64,000 nt of DNA, taken from Rathayibacter agropyri (GTDB taxonomy: Bacteria > Actinomycetota > Actinomycetes > Actinomycetales > Microbacteriaceae). The DNA is taken from positions 496,001-560,000 of the forward strand of contig NZ_JABRPL010000002.1 of the NCBI RefSeq assembly GCF_013249015.1, written 5' to 3'. Shown one piece after another: positions 8,786 through 17,104 of this stretch (position 1 is its first letter; every line of letters starts with the position of its first letter). The notes beneath the pieces were generated by a model. The model was not told the DNA's origin, made no database searches, and saw only the letters and a program-made list of their open reading frames with translations. The position numbers and the translations under genes were made by a program.

Positions 8786-10168
8786 GTGAGCACGAGAAGA
8801 CTCCTCGCCGCGGTCGCCGTCTCGCTGCTGGTCCCGGGCCTCGGACACCGGCTCCTCGGCGCGCGTCGAGCCGCTGCTGTGCGTCTCGGGGTAGCCGCGA
8901 CCGCCAGCGTCGGGATACTCGTCCTGTGCGGGGTGGTTGCGTCCGATCCGTCCCTCCTCGTGCGACTCGCCACAGATCCCACCGCTGTCGCCGTCTCGGG
9001 CACCCTCGGTGGGGGCCTCGGTCTCTTCTGGCTTTCGGGTCCCGTCGCGGCGGCGTTCCTCGCGCGTCCGCGTCGGCGGGCACGAGCGGCGCTCGCCCTC
9101 GTCACCGTGGTCGCGGCGGCTCTGCCCCTGGGCGCAACAACCTGGTGGGTGACCGCCGCCGTTGCGCAGCACGACCTGCTCACCTCGGTGTTCGCCTCCG
9201 GCCGCGGCATCACGCCCGTAGATGGGCGCTACAACATTCTTCTGATGGGGCTCGACGCCGATCCGAACCGCGACCAGGTGCTCCTACCCGACTCATTGAC
9301 CCTCGTCAGCATCGACGCCGTCACCGGTGGGAGCGTCCTCTTCGGCATCCCGAGAACCGCGTCGAACTTTCTCTACCCCGAGGGGTCTGCTCTGGCCCGG
9401 GCACTGCCGGAGGGCACGCGGTGCATGGCCGGCTGCGGAGTGAACCACCTCTACCAGTACGGAGAGACGCACGCTGAGCTGTACCCGGACGAGCCGGACC
9501 CGGGCGCTGCCGCCATGCGCGATGCAGTAGAGGGGTACACCGGTCTCACCGTCTCTGCGACGGTCTCGATCCGGATGACCGGATTCATCGACCTCGTCGA
9601 TGCGCTGGGCGGGGTCTCGGTCCTCAACACCAGACCAGTGCTCCAGGCAGGAGTGCCCGACGACGGCAGCGGACGTCCGGTCGAGTACGGGCCGCCGATC
9701 CCTACCGGTCTGCAGCACCTCGACGGCTCCGAGGCCCTCTGGTATGCCCGCTCCCGGGTGAACACTTCCGACGCCGACCGCTCCGAGCGCCAGGCCTGCC
9801 TGCAGGCGGCCTTCTTCCGCCAGGTCGATCCCCTGACCGTACTGACCCGCTTCACAGCGATCGCGCGCTCCGGATCCGAGAACGTGGCGACGAGCCTCCC
9901 GACGAGCGCTCTTCCCGCTCTGGCCCGGCTTGCGAACGCGGCGCGCACTCATCCCTTCGTCCGCATCGAACTGGGCGAACCACTGACGCTGCCGGAGCGG
10001 CCGGACACAGAACTCGTGCACCGAACGGTCCTCGCGGCGATCGGCGGTGGAGACGACTCCGGAGCGACACGGATTAGCGTGCCGGAGCCGGACGCCAACG
10101 TGGACGAGCCGGCCGTCTCGACTCCGTCGAACCGGGGTGCTGTAGAGCCGGCCTGCAGCGTCCCCTAA
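8786..10168 (+). CDS. LytR-CpsA-Psr (LCP) family cell-wall polymer transferase
   Basis: About 460 residues from the GTG at 8786. An in-frame ATG at 8720 would put the preceding terminator hairpin into the coding sequence, so I prefer the GTG, although neither start has a good ribosome-binding site. Several hydrophobic segments come first, followed by the extracellular LCP domain beginning at YNILLMGLDAD. It has the expected LPDSLTLVSID strand and the basic LWYARSR segment with the conserved arginines. LCP enzymes attach undecaprenyl-linked glycopolymers to peptidoglycan. The multi-helix N-terminal part is longer than the single anchor usual for the family. Confidence 0.85.
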   Translation: MSTRRLLAAVAVSLLVPGLGHRLLGARRAAAVRLGVAATASVGILVLCGVVASDPSLLVRLATDPTAVAVSGTLGGGLGLFWLSGPVAAAFLARPRRRARAALALVTVVAAALPLGATTWWVTAAVAQHDLLTSVFASGRGITPVDGRYNILLMGLDADPNRDQVLLPDSLTLVSIDAVTGGSVLFGIPRTASNFLYPEGSALARALPEGTRCMAGCGVNHLYQYGETHAELYPDEPDPGAAAMRDAVEGYTGLTVSATVSIRMTGFIDLVDALGGVSVLNTRPVLQAGVPDDGSGRPVEYGPPIPTGLQHLDGSEALWYARSRVNTSDADRSERQACLQAAFFRQVDPLTVLTRFTAIARSGSENVATSLPTSALPALARLANAARTHPFVRIELGEPLTLPERPDTELVHRTVLAAIGGGDDSGATRISVPEPDANVDEPAVSTPSNRGAVEPACSVP

Positions 10169-10242
10169 CCTGCCGCCTGCTCTGCCGCTCCGCTCCGCTC
10201 CGCTCCGAAGACGCGAGCACCGGGATAGCAACGAGCGCGAGA

Positions 10243-10288
10243 GTCCAAAAGTTGTCGCACTCGGGCTCGAGTGCGACAACTTTTGGAC
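10243..10288. repeat. 21-bp perfect inverted repeat with GTCCAAAAGTTGTCGCA arm (copy 1)
   Basis: The left arm (10243-10263) and right arm (10268-10288) are exact reverse complements over 21 bp around a 4-nt loop. It lies between the convergent LCP and ndh genes, so it may act as a two-way terminator. The outer 16 bp of each arm recur in another hairpin at 34987-35038, which points to a dispersed element rather than an ordinary terminator. Confidence 0.85.
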
Positions 10289-10304
10289 AGTGGGCGCGGG
10301 CAGG

Positions 10305-11681
10305 TCAGGACGGTTCTGACTCCGCGGCGGCGGCACGAGCAGCAGCACGGTCGGTCGACTCGGCGGTCTCGCGGAAGGCACGGCGCGGGTCTTGCAGCGC
10401 GCTCATCGGCGACAGGTCGCGCGGAGCGACCGCATCGGCGAGCCAGCCGGTGATGATCCGCCACTTTCGGTCCAGGGTCGGCATCGCCATGCCGTGATAG
10501 GCGCGATGCGCGAGCCAGGCCGGGAAGCCCCGCAACCTGACTCCCTTGATCAGGCCTGCGCCCTTGCCGATCCCATACTCGGCGACCGTGCCGACGGAGG
10601 CGTGGCGGTACTCCTCCACGGTGCCACCGGCGAGGTCGGCGATGATGTTGCGCGCGAGGAGCTTGGCCTGCCGCACTGCGTTCTGGGCGTTCGGCGGGTA
10701 GTAGGCCGGCTGCTTCTCCGCCGTGAGGTCCGGCACCTGAGCACCGTCACCGGCGGCCCACGCCCCGCCGACAGGCTCGCCGTCCTCGCTGATGACGCGC
10801 AGGCGCGCGTCCGCCATGACGTGCCCCTTGGGTCCGCGCGGCGCGTCGGTCGCGTCGAGGATCGGGTTCGGCTTGACGCCCGCGGTCCAGACGATGGTCG
10901 CCGAGGGGATGCGGTCGCCGGAGGAGAGTTCGACGACGCCGCCCTCGCACGAAGGCATCGTCGTCTTCAGGTGGATGTGCACGCCGCGCGAGCGGAGGTG
11001 ATCGAGCGTCCACGCCGAAAGCTCGGGGCCCACCTCCGGAGCGACGCGGTCAAGCGCCTCGACGAGGTGCCAGGCGACATCGCCCATCGAGAGCGAGGGC
11101 TGAGCGGCGAGGGTGCGACGGCTGAGGTCCAGCAGCTCGCTCAACGCCTCGACGCCGGTGTAGCCGCCGCCGATGAAGACGAAGGTGAGCAGGCGGCGGC
11201 GCTCCACTGTGTCGGTGGTGAGCGCCGCCTTCGCGATGTTCTCGATGACGCGGTCGCGTAGGTGCGCCGCCTCCTCCACCGTCTTGAAGCCGATGCCGTG
11301 CTCGGTGAGGCCGGGCGTCGGGAAGGTACGGGTCACGGCGCCGAGCGCGAAGACGACCTGGTCGAACTCAAGCGTGCGCGTCGAGCCGTCCAGCGCCGCG
11401 ACGGTCGCGATGCGCTCGGCCAGGCTGACCCCGGTGATCGCGCCGCGGATGACGCGGGTGCGCTTCAGCGCCGAGACGAGCGGGACCGTGACGTGCCGGG
11501 GCTGCACGTGGCCGCCCGCGACTTCCGGGAGCAGCGGCTGGTAGGTCATGTAGGGGTTCGGCTCGACCAGGGTGACGTCAATCGGCGTCTCTCCCCGCCG
11601 CTTCTCGAGGCCCCAGGCGGTGTACAGGCCGACGTAGCCGCCGCCGAGGATGAGAATGCGCGTCGTGCGGGATGCCGTCAT
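10305..11681 (-). CDS. ndh: Type II NADH:quinone oxidoreductase
   Basis: A 458-residue single-subunit, non-proton-pumping NADH dehydrogenase that passes electrons from NADH via FAD to quinone on the inner face of the membrane. The N-terminal FAD-binding motif is ILILGGGYVGLYTAW; the second dinucleotide motif is FVFIGGGYTGVEALSEL near residue 180. AAGDGAQVPDLT near residue 335 contacts FAD, followed by the family hallmark PPNAQNAVRQA. The ATG at 11681 follows the ribosome-binding sequence AAGGGA. The C-terminus has the usual membrane-facing part with WLAHRAYHGMAMP and an Ala/Glu-rich tail. Confidence 0.92.
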   Translation of the reverse strand: MTASRTTRILILGGGYVGLYTAWGLEKRRGETPIDVTLVEPNPYMTYQPLLPEVAGGHVQPRHVTVPLVSALKRTRVIRGAITGVSLAERIATVAALDGSTRTLEFDQVVFALGAVTRTFPTPGLTEHGIGFKTVEEAAHLRDRVIENIAKAALTTDTVERRRLLTFVFIGGGYTGVEALSELLDLSRRTLAAQPSLSMGDVAWHLVEALDRVAPEVGPELSAWTLDHLRSRGVHIHLKTTMPSCEGGVVELSSGDRIPSATIVWTAGVKPNPILDATDAPRGPKGHVMADARLRVISEDGEPVGGAWAAGDGAQVPDLTAEKQPAYYPPNAQNAVRQAKLLARNIIADLAGGTVEEYRHASVGTVAEYGIGKGAGLIKGVRLRGFPAWLAHRAYHGMAMPTLDRKWRIITGWLADAVAPRDLSPMSALQDPRRAFRETAESTDRAAARAAAAESEPS

Positions 11682-11818
11682 GTCCGTTCCCTTCTCGAAC
11701 CCGGCGCCCAGCAGGCGGAACCGAGTGGTGCTGAGGACGGTCCGACGGTACGCGCGGCTGGCGAGCACGACCAGGGCCTTGCGCGACGCGCGCCGGAGAC
11801 ACAAGCGACGGCGTTCGC

Positions 11819-12793
11819 CTACCCCGCGGACACCGTCTCGCGCCCGCCGAGCAGCCGCCTACGCCGATATTCCGCCGGTGAGACCCCGGTCTCGGCGGCG
11901 ATGGCCCGCCGGAGCCGGTCCGCCGACGTGAAGCCAGTGCTGCTCGCGATCTCGGCGAGCGGGACCTCCTCACTGGCGGCGGCGGCGACCAGACGCAGAG
12001 CGTTCCTGGTGCGGATGGACATGATCAGGTCGCGCAGGGTGGTCCGACGCTCCTGAGCCATGGCCCGCTGCAACGAGCGAAGGCTGACCTGGCAGCGGAA
12101 GGCGACCGTTGCAGGATCGAGATGTGGGTCGGCGTAGTCGGCCAGGATTACCTGCACAGCCGCCTCGACCATGTCATGCATGCCCAGGCCGCTGACAGTG
12201 TGCTCCTCCCGCACGGCGCCGAGCAGTCGCCCGAGGCGCAGCACGGTGCCCTGGAGGTAGTCGGCCTGCATGGGGTGCTCGACATCGAGGTCGCCCAGGA
12301 ACGCTCGAAGCACGGTCCGGGCCGTGGTAATGACCGGCGATGGAGGAAGTCGGTTCGCGCCGTCGAGACGGTGCATCCGGTCGCCCTCGACCGCGTCGAT
12401 GCAGAGAACGAGGAACCGGGCGGGCCGTGATGTCCGGATCGCGACCGGCTCCTCAGCCGAGAGCGCCAGCCCGCCGTCGGTCACGGCGGTACAGCCCGCC
12501 TCTGTCTCGATACTCAGGGTTCCCTCCATCGGCAGCAGAAAGACGGAGGAGGCGGGGCTCGAGCCCACATTCGGCCAGCGAACTGCGAACGCCGTGCTGA
12601 CGACGTGCAGCACGCGCACCCGGTCGACCGCCCCGACGAGAAGGTCCATCCGGAAGTCGAGCTGCTTGTCGACTCGGATGTCGACCGTGCGACGGGCAGC
12701 AGCGAGACCATCCATCCCGCGAAGGCGTACAGAGCGGAGCCCCGGACTCATCGGGACGGATACCGGATTGAGGAGGGTCGTTCGAGGGACCAC
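11819..12793 (-). CDS. AraC-family transcriptional regulator
   Basis: A 324-residue regulator. The C-terminal ~100 residues hold the two helix-turn-helix units of AraC/XylS proteins: VAFRCQVSLRSLQRAMAQER, then LAEIASSTGFTSADRLRRAI with the conserved SPAEYRRR end. The N-terminal ~200 residues resemble the AraC-binding-like domain of the family. The GTG start at 12793 has GGAG about 9 nt upstream. It lies 137 bp upstream of ndh in the same orientation; control of ndh cannot be inferred from that alone. Confidence 0.88.
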   Translation of the reverse strand: MVPRTTLLNPVSVPMSPGLRSVRLRGMDGLAAARRTVDIRVDKQLDFRMDLLVGAVDRVRVLHVVSTAFAVRWPNVGSSPASSVFLLPMEGTLSIETEAGCTAVTDGGLALSAEEPVAIRTSRPARFLVLCIDAVEGDRMHRLDGANRLPPSPVITTARTVLRAFLGDLDVEHPMQADYLQGTVLRLGRLLGAVREEHTVSGLGMHDMVEAAVQVILADYADPHLDPATVAFRCQVSLRSLQRAMAQERRTTLRDLIMSIRTRNALRLVAAAASEEVPLAEIASSTGFTSADRLRRAIAAETGVSPAEYRRRRLLGGRETVSAG

Positions 12794-12895
12794 CGTGAGG
12801 ACTCCATTTCATGACGCGGAGCAATAAGGCACCGAGTCCCGAGCCTAGGGTAATTGAGTTATACTCGCAATCCCCTTGATGGGGGACAGCGCGCG

Positions 12896-14371
12896 TCACT
12901 GCAGCGCCGAGGTGAGCCGCGCCAGATTGTCGAGCAGTGTCGAGCGGAGCGGCTGCTGGCGCCACTCCCGCAGAGTCAGTTCCCGGGAATGCTCGCGATA
13001 CTCCTGCTGCACCTGTCGCAGGTCCTCGACGAACTCGGCACCGCGCACCATCAGCGAGACCTCGAGGTTCAACGTGAACGAGCGCATGTCCATGTTGCTG
13101 GAGCCGATCACAGCGACGTCGTCGTCGATGGTGAAGTGCTTGGCGTGCAGGATGGTCGGCGTGCGATACATCCAGATCCGCACGCCCGCGGTAAGCAGTG
13201 TCTCGTAGTACGAGCGCTGAGCGTGGTAGACGACCGCTTGGTCGCCGATCTCCGAGACGAACAGCTCCACGTGCACGCCACGTCTCGTCGCCGTCGTAAT
13301 CGCGTAGAGCATCGCCTCGTCCGGGACGAAGTACGGGCTCGTGATGATGATCGACTTCTGCGCCGAATAGAGCAGGGTGAGGAACAGCCGCAGATTGTTC
13401 TCGCCCTCAAAGCCCGGCCCGCTGGGGACGACCTGGCAGTCAATCGTGTCGCGCTGCTGCAGCGCCTCCATCGGCTCCGACTCGCGCAGCATCAGCTCAT
13501 CGGTCTCGCTGTACCAGTCGGTGATGAAGATCGCGTTGATGCCCTGCACCACCGGGCCTTCGAGGCGCACCATCAGGTCGTGCCAGTGCAGACCCCGGCG
13601 GATGTTCCCGCGCTTGTTGTAGCTCGAGTCGACGACGTTCTGCGAGCCCATGAAGGCCACCGTGCCGTCGACAATGAGCAGCTTGCGGTGATTACGCAGA
13701 TCCGGACGCTGATACTGCCCCCGCCAGGGCCGCACGGGCAGCATGTACGACCAGCTCGCCCCGGCCCGCTCGAGTGCGCGGAGGCGGCGGTACGTTCCGC
13801 TGTAGTAGCCCGGGACGCGGATCGACGCGATGTGGTCGAGCAAAATCCGCACCCGCACTCCTCGCGCAATCGCGCGGTCAAGAGCATCGAAGAAAGGCGC
13901 CGTGGTCGAGTCGGCGGCGAGGATGTAGAACTCGCAGTGCACGTAGCGTCGGGCACGGTCGATCTCACGGGCCATCGCCTCAATCGTCTGCTCGTAGTCG
14001 CCCTGCAGGCGCGCGTCGTTGCCGCCGACGAGCGGCATCGCTCCGAGGTTGCGGTTGAGGGTGACGACCGAGTCGAGCCACTGCGGCCACGGATGCTCCC
14101 GGGCGACCCTGTCGATCCCGTCGGTCGAGTCGAGGATGAAGCGGTTGATCTCCTGCTGCTTGCGGCGGCGCTTGCGCGGCAGGCGGTAGCTCCCGATGAA
14201 GAGGAACAGCAGGATGCCGACGTAGGGAATCAGGAAGATCGCCATCAGCCAGGCGAGGCCCGTCGTGGGTCGACGGTTGCGCGGAACGACGATGACGGCA
14301 ATCACCCGCACGACAAGTTCGACGACGACCGCGGCGATCGGGAGGATCACCGCCCAGTCCGGTGCAGGCAC
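12896..14371 (-). CDS. cls: Cardiolipin synthase (phospholipase D type)
   Basis: A 491-residue Cls joining two phosphatidylglycerols, or a related phosphatidyl transfer, at the membrane. Two N-terminal transmembrane segments (about residues 7-28 and 40-60, with AWLMAIFLIPYVGILLFLFI) are followed by two PLD domains. HKD motif 1 is HRKLLIVD followed by GSQN; HKD motif 2 is HAKHFTIDD followed by GSSNMDMRS. Both catalytic His-Lys-Asp sets are intact. The GTG start at 14371 follows GAGGAGG at good spacing. Confidence 0.93.
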   Translation of the reverse strand: MPAPDWAVILPIAAVVVELVVRVIAVIVVPRNRRPTTGLAWLMAIFLIPYVGILLFLFIGSYRLPRKRRRKQQEINRFILDSTDGIDRVAREHPWPQWLDSVVTLNRNLGAMPLVGGNDARLQGDYEQTIEAMAREIDRARRYVHCEFYILAADSTTAPFFDALDRAIARGVRVRILLDHIASIRVPGYYSGTYRRLRALERAGASWSYMLPVRPWRGQYQRPDLRNHRKLLIVDGTVAFMGSQNVVDSSYNKRGNIRRGLHWHDLMVRLEGPVVQGINAIFITDWYSETDELMLRESEPMEALQQRDTIDCQVVPSGPGFEGENNLRLFLTLLYSAQKSIIITSPYFVPDEAMLYAITTATRRGVHVELFVSEIGDQAVVYHAQRSYYETLLTAGVRIWMYRTPTILHAKHFTIDDDVAVIGSSNMDMRSFTLNLEVSLMVRGAEFVEDLRQVQQEYREHSRELTLREWRQQPLRSTLLDNLARLTSALQ

Positions 14372-14438
14372 CGCGCCTCCTCGTTCGTCGTGCAGAGCCG
14401 ATCACCGAACGCGCTGAAGGGCCGCGGCTCGGCGGTGG

Positions 14439-14621
14439 TCAGGAGGCGTCGCGAGGCGGCAGGCCGCGGCGCGCGCGCTCGCGGGCCTCGATGCGGTCGT
14501 AGGCGCGGCGCTCGTTGCGGTCCGAGCGGATCAGCGCTCGCATGACGAACCAGAAGATGAGTCCGACGGTGATCGTCGGCACGAGGGCCCACAGCCCCTG
14601 GTTCCACAGCTCCCAGTCCAT
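14439..14621 (-). CDS. Small single-pass membrane protein, function unknown
   Basis: A 60-residue protein from the ATG at 14621 (MDWELWNQGLWALVPTITVG). It has one transmembrane segment (LWALVPTITVGLIFWFVM) and a charged cytoplasmic tail rich in Arg/Glu (RSDRNERRAYDRIEARERAR). It lies 67 bp upstream of cls in the same orientation and could be cotranscribed with it. I recall similar short proteins next to this type of gene in related actinobacteria, but no function is known to me. Confidence 0.65.
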   Translation of the reverse strand: MDWELWNQGLWALVPTITVGLIFWFVMRALIRSDRNERRAYDRIEARERARRGLPPRDAS

Positions 14622-14703
14622 GCTGGCGATCCTACCCGTGGCCTCCGAAAGCCCGTCCACGGAGGGGGTAGCCCGTTCGCTCAGCGGCCGGAGCAGCTCC
14701 CCT

Positions 14704-15702
14704 CTACGTGCTCGCGACCGACTTGTTCAGGGCCGCCGCGTCGGAGTTCAGTCCCTCAAGCTCGGACCGGAGGCCGTCGTACACGGCGATATCCGCATCG
14801 ATGGCGGAGCGGGTGGCATCGATCGCCTGCCCGCGCGCGAGCAAGTCCGCGCGCTCGGCCTCGAACTCCGCGGACGACGAGAAGGCTCCGCTCTTGGCCC
14901 GGGCGTTGAAGCTGTCGATCTGGGAGTTGAGCGCGTCGTACTCGGAGTTGTTCGCATCGACCCGAGCGCTGAGGTCGGTGTACATCGTCTCGATGCGGGA
15001 GACCAGATCCTTGATCCGGTTCTCCAGGTTGGTGAAGACGGCCTCATAGCGCGCGTTCAACCCGACGACGACGGAACGATCGTCGAAAAACTCCGCGTAG
15101 TGCGCCTCCAGGGCCGGCGGGAGATCGGCGACCTCGGTGCCCAGAATCGAGTGCAGCTCGTTGACCCGCTCGCCAAGCCCGCCGGTGCGGTAGAGCTCGA
15201 GCCGCTCGGCGACCGCGCCGTCCTGCGGGAGCGCCGCGTACACCGCCTCGAGCTCGGCACCCAGCTCGGCCTGCTCGTCGGAATCGAGACGCGCCCACGC
15301 GGCGTGCAGCATCTCGTGCGCTGCCGTGACGTCACGCACACCGTCGAGGTCGGGATTCGAGACGTCCGAGATGAAAATGTCAGTGCCGGTGTAGCACCCG
15401 AGGACGATCTCGTCCGAGGCGCCGTAGCCGCAGCGGGCGTTGAAGCCTGCGGTCGGCTCGACGGACGGGTGCGACGCGTAATAGAGGGCACGGCCTCGCT
15501 TGGACATGGCGGTGCGCTCCGCGAAGCCTGCGACCGTGGCGTCCGGCGTGAACCCCTCCGCCGCTCGACGGTCGGCCAGCCCGGCGCCGACGTGGCCGGA
15601 GGAGGTGACCACCGAGGTGGCGACGACAGCGCCGACGCCGAACTGCGCAATCGTCAGCACGACGGCCACTGCTGCCGCGACGATGCCGGATGCCCTGGGC
15701 AT
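14704..15702 (-). CDS. Secreted coiled-coil protein with HExxH motif, function unknown
   Basis: A 332-residue protein with an N-terminal signal anchor (about residues 6-30). The first half contains VTAAHEMLHAAWARLDSDE near residue 125, an HExxH arrangement such as zinc metalloproteases use, preceded by a Cys-containing region (ARCGYG, VLGCYTGT). The second half (about residues 195-325) is helical with heptad-like spacing and reads as a coiled coil. A GGAGGGGG ribosome-binding site precedes the ATG at 15702. The motif is seen directly; protease activity is not established. Confidence 0.65.
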   Translation of the reverse strand: MPRASGIVAAAVAVVLTIAQFGVGAVVATSVVTSSGHVGAGLADRRAAEGFTPDATVAGFAERTAMSKRGRALYYASHPSVEPTAGFNARCGYGASDEIVLGCYTGTDIFISDVSNPDLDGVRDVTAAHEMLHAAWARLDSDEQAELGAELEAVYAALPQDGAVAERLELYRTGGLGERVNELHSILGTEVADLPPALEAHYAEFFDDRSVVVGLNARYEAVFTNLENRIKDLVSRIETMYTDLSARVDANNSEYDALNSQIDSFNARAKSGAFSSSAEFEAERADLLARGQAIDATRSAIDADIAVYDGLRSELEGLNSDAAALNKSVAST

Positions 15703-16038
15703 GTCTTCCCCCCTCCGGCCCGGGAGGCCGCTGTCGTGGCTGAACTGCCGTCGCTGCGCCGTGATGGCTGCGCGAGTGGAGTCAGCGTGTGCGGTGTCTG
15801 CGGAGTCGCCTCCGCCGACTGCGACCCTACTTGACCAGCGGAGAACAGGATCGGCGCGCGGATGCCGAGTCCCACTAAGGCGCGCTACGCGCTCGGCTGT
15901 CCGAGCCGACCGCAGCGTTGCTTGCCACTGGGATCGGCCCCGGCGCGGTCGCCTCGTCCAAGGCGCTGTGACCGTTCACGTTGATCCGCGCGGATTCGAG
16001 TAGAAGGGGGTGATATCGATAGCCCTACGAGATTGTCT
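15703..16038. other. Gene-free stretch at the edge of the relic zone
   Basis: The first ~120 bp carry the promoter side of the coiled-coil gene. A 47-bp near copy of the lysS 3' end follows (15826-15872). The remaining ~165 bp up to the small membrane gene have no supportable gene and shift to visibly lower GC near 16010. I see no RNA gene or clear terminator here. Confidence 0.5.
15826..15872 (-). repeat. Partial duplicate of the lysS 3' end
   Basis: The sequence from CCTACTTGACCAGCGG to CGGATGCCGAG matches the true lysS end at 17104-17149. Over 46-47 bp there is one single-base insertion and two substitutions. It includes the reverse complement of the lysS stop codon and its last 14 or so codons. 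Both copies have the same orientation, making a direct repeat that brackets 1.23 kb. Confidence 0.85.
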
Positions 16039-16251
16039 TTATGAGTCCTGATGACGCTCTTCGTTGCGCGGCCGTTCTTCCTTCTGCCTCGCTCGAGTAA
16101 TCAAGGTGAGCGCGGTGACGAATGAGGGCACGACCAAGCACAGCCACCCCCCGATCGGCGCGCCGAGAAAAAAGAAAAATACCGCCAGCGCACCCTGGAA
16201 GAGCAGGAACCAGCGGATCGTTCTCCATGAGGTGAAATCCATACTCTCCAT
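16039..16251 (-). CDS. Small two-helix membrane protein, possible bacteriocin-immunity type
   Basis: A 70-residue protein (MESMDFTSWRTIRWFLLFQG...) with two adjacent hydrophobic segments (WFLLFQGALAVFFFFLG and IGGWLCLVVPSFVTALTLI) and a charged C-terminal tail. The ATG at 16251 has GGAG 8 nt upstream and lies 13 bp after the stop codon of the truncated peptide gene, so the two look like one transcript. The local DNA is distinctly less GC-rich than its surroundings. Pairing of a Gly-rich peptide with a ~70-aa hydrophobic partner is typical of bacteriocin and immunity genes, but no named family is recognised. Confidence 0.5.
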   Translation of the reverse strand: MESMDFTSWRTIRWFLLFQGALAVFFFFLGAPIGGWLCLVVPSFVTALTLITRARQKEERPRNEERHQDS

Positions 16252-16264
16252 GATGCACGCTCCG

Positions 16265-16462
16265 TCAACAGAAGGTGGCGGTGCCCACTGCCGTTCCACT
16301 AAATGCCCCACCGACGCCACTCCCAACAATCCCTAGCCAGCATTTGATGTCATCACCGAAGTCCTGCGTCGTCCACGTCTGCGTGCTGTCGGGCTTACTT
16401 CCCTCTCGGAAACCTGTTACCGTCACGACGCCATCCGCATCAGATCTGTAGTAACAGTCCTG
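16265..16462 (-). pseudogene. 5'-truncated gene for a Gly-rich, Cys-flanked peptide
   Basis: An open frame without a usable upstream start reads CYYRSDADGVVTVTGF..., then TQTWTTQDFGDDIK, then CWLGIVGSGVGGAFSGTAVG and ATFC before TGA at 16267-16265. The last 25 residues are hydrophobic, have Gly-xxx-Gly spacing and are flanked by two Cys. Upstream, the frame runs into the antisense of the permease fragment, so the 5' part of the gene is missing from about 16455-16465. The C-terminus resembles glycine-zipper bacteriocins in style only. Confidence 0.45.
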
Positions 16463-17032
16463 GTGACCGGGTTCATGGCGATCGCGTTCATGGGCACGTC
16501 GGTGCCGCTCGTTGCGCTGCGTCAGCGCGGGACGCTTCGTCTGCTCGGGACGACGCCTGTGCGCCGGATGTCGTTCATCCTCGCGCAGAGCCCCGTCCGG
16601 TTCGCTCTCGGGATGGCGGAAGCCCTCGTGATCGTCGGAATCGCCTGGATGCAGGGATACGTCGAATCATTCAACGTTGTGAGGCTGTTCGTCACGCTCG
16701 TCCTGGGGCTCGCGATGCTCTTCGCGTTCGCCTACCTGCTCGCCAGCCGGTCGTCGAATCCGGACCTGATCACCCAGATCACGGGATTCCTGCCGGTCGT
16801 CGTGATCCTGACGTCAGGGAGCGTCATACCGCTCGACGTCTTCCCGGATGTCGTCCGCTCCTTCACCTACGCCCTCCCGAGCACGTGGTTTATGCAGGCG
16901 GTCGGCGCCGATATCGCGGGAACGGCACCATTCCTCTCGGTGTATTGGCTCTGGCTGACGATGACGGCGATTGGAGCCGCAACGGCTTTGCTCGCCGCTC
17001 GGCTCTTCGAGTGGAACCAGGGGGACCTGTGA
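16463..17032 (+). pseudogene. 5'-truncated ABC-2 type transporter permease
   Basis: The 189 residues read as the C-terminal three quarters of an ABC-2 permease. LVALRQRGTLRLLGTTPVRR is the typical cytoplasmic loop after the second helix, followed by four hydrophobic segments and the late SGSVIPLDVFPDVVRSF segment near the end. Family members are about 240-250 residues, so roughly 60 N-terminal residues with the first one or two helices are missing. No partner ATPase is adjacent. The truncation point coincides with that of the divergent peptide gene. Confidence 0.7.
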
Positions 17033-17104
17033 TTCGCGCGCCAGGGAAAGCCGGGGCGTCGACTTCTCAGCCTTCCGACCCGGCGGACGCCGACGCCTCT
17101 CGAC

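Noticed and set aside
12854-14545. A 563-codon plus-strand open frame
   Set aside because: Fully antisense to cls, whose HKD motifs are intact; composition is typical of a shadow frame.
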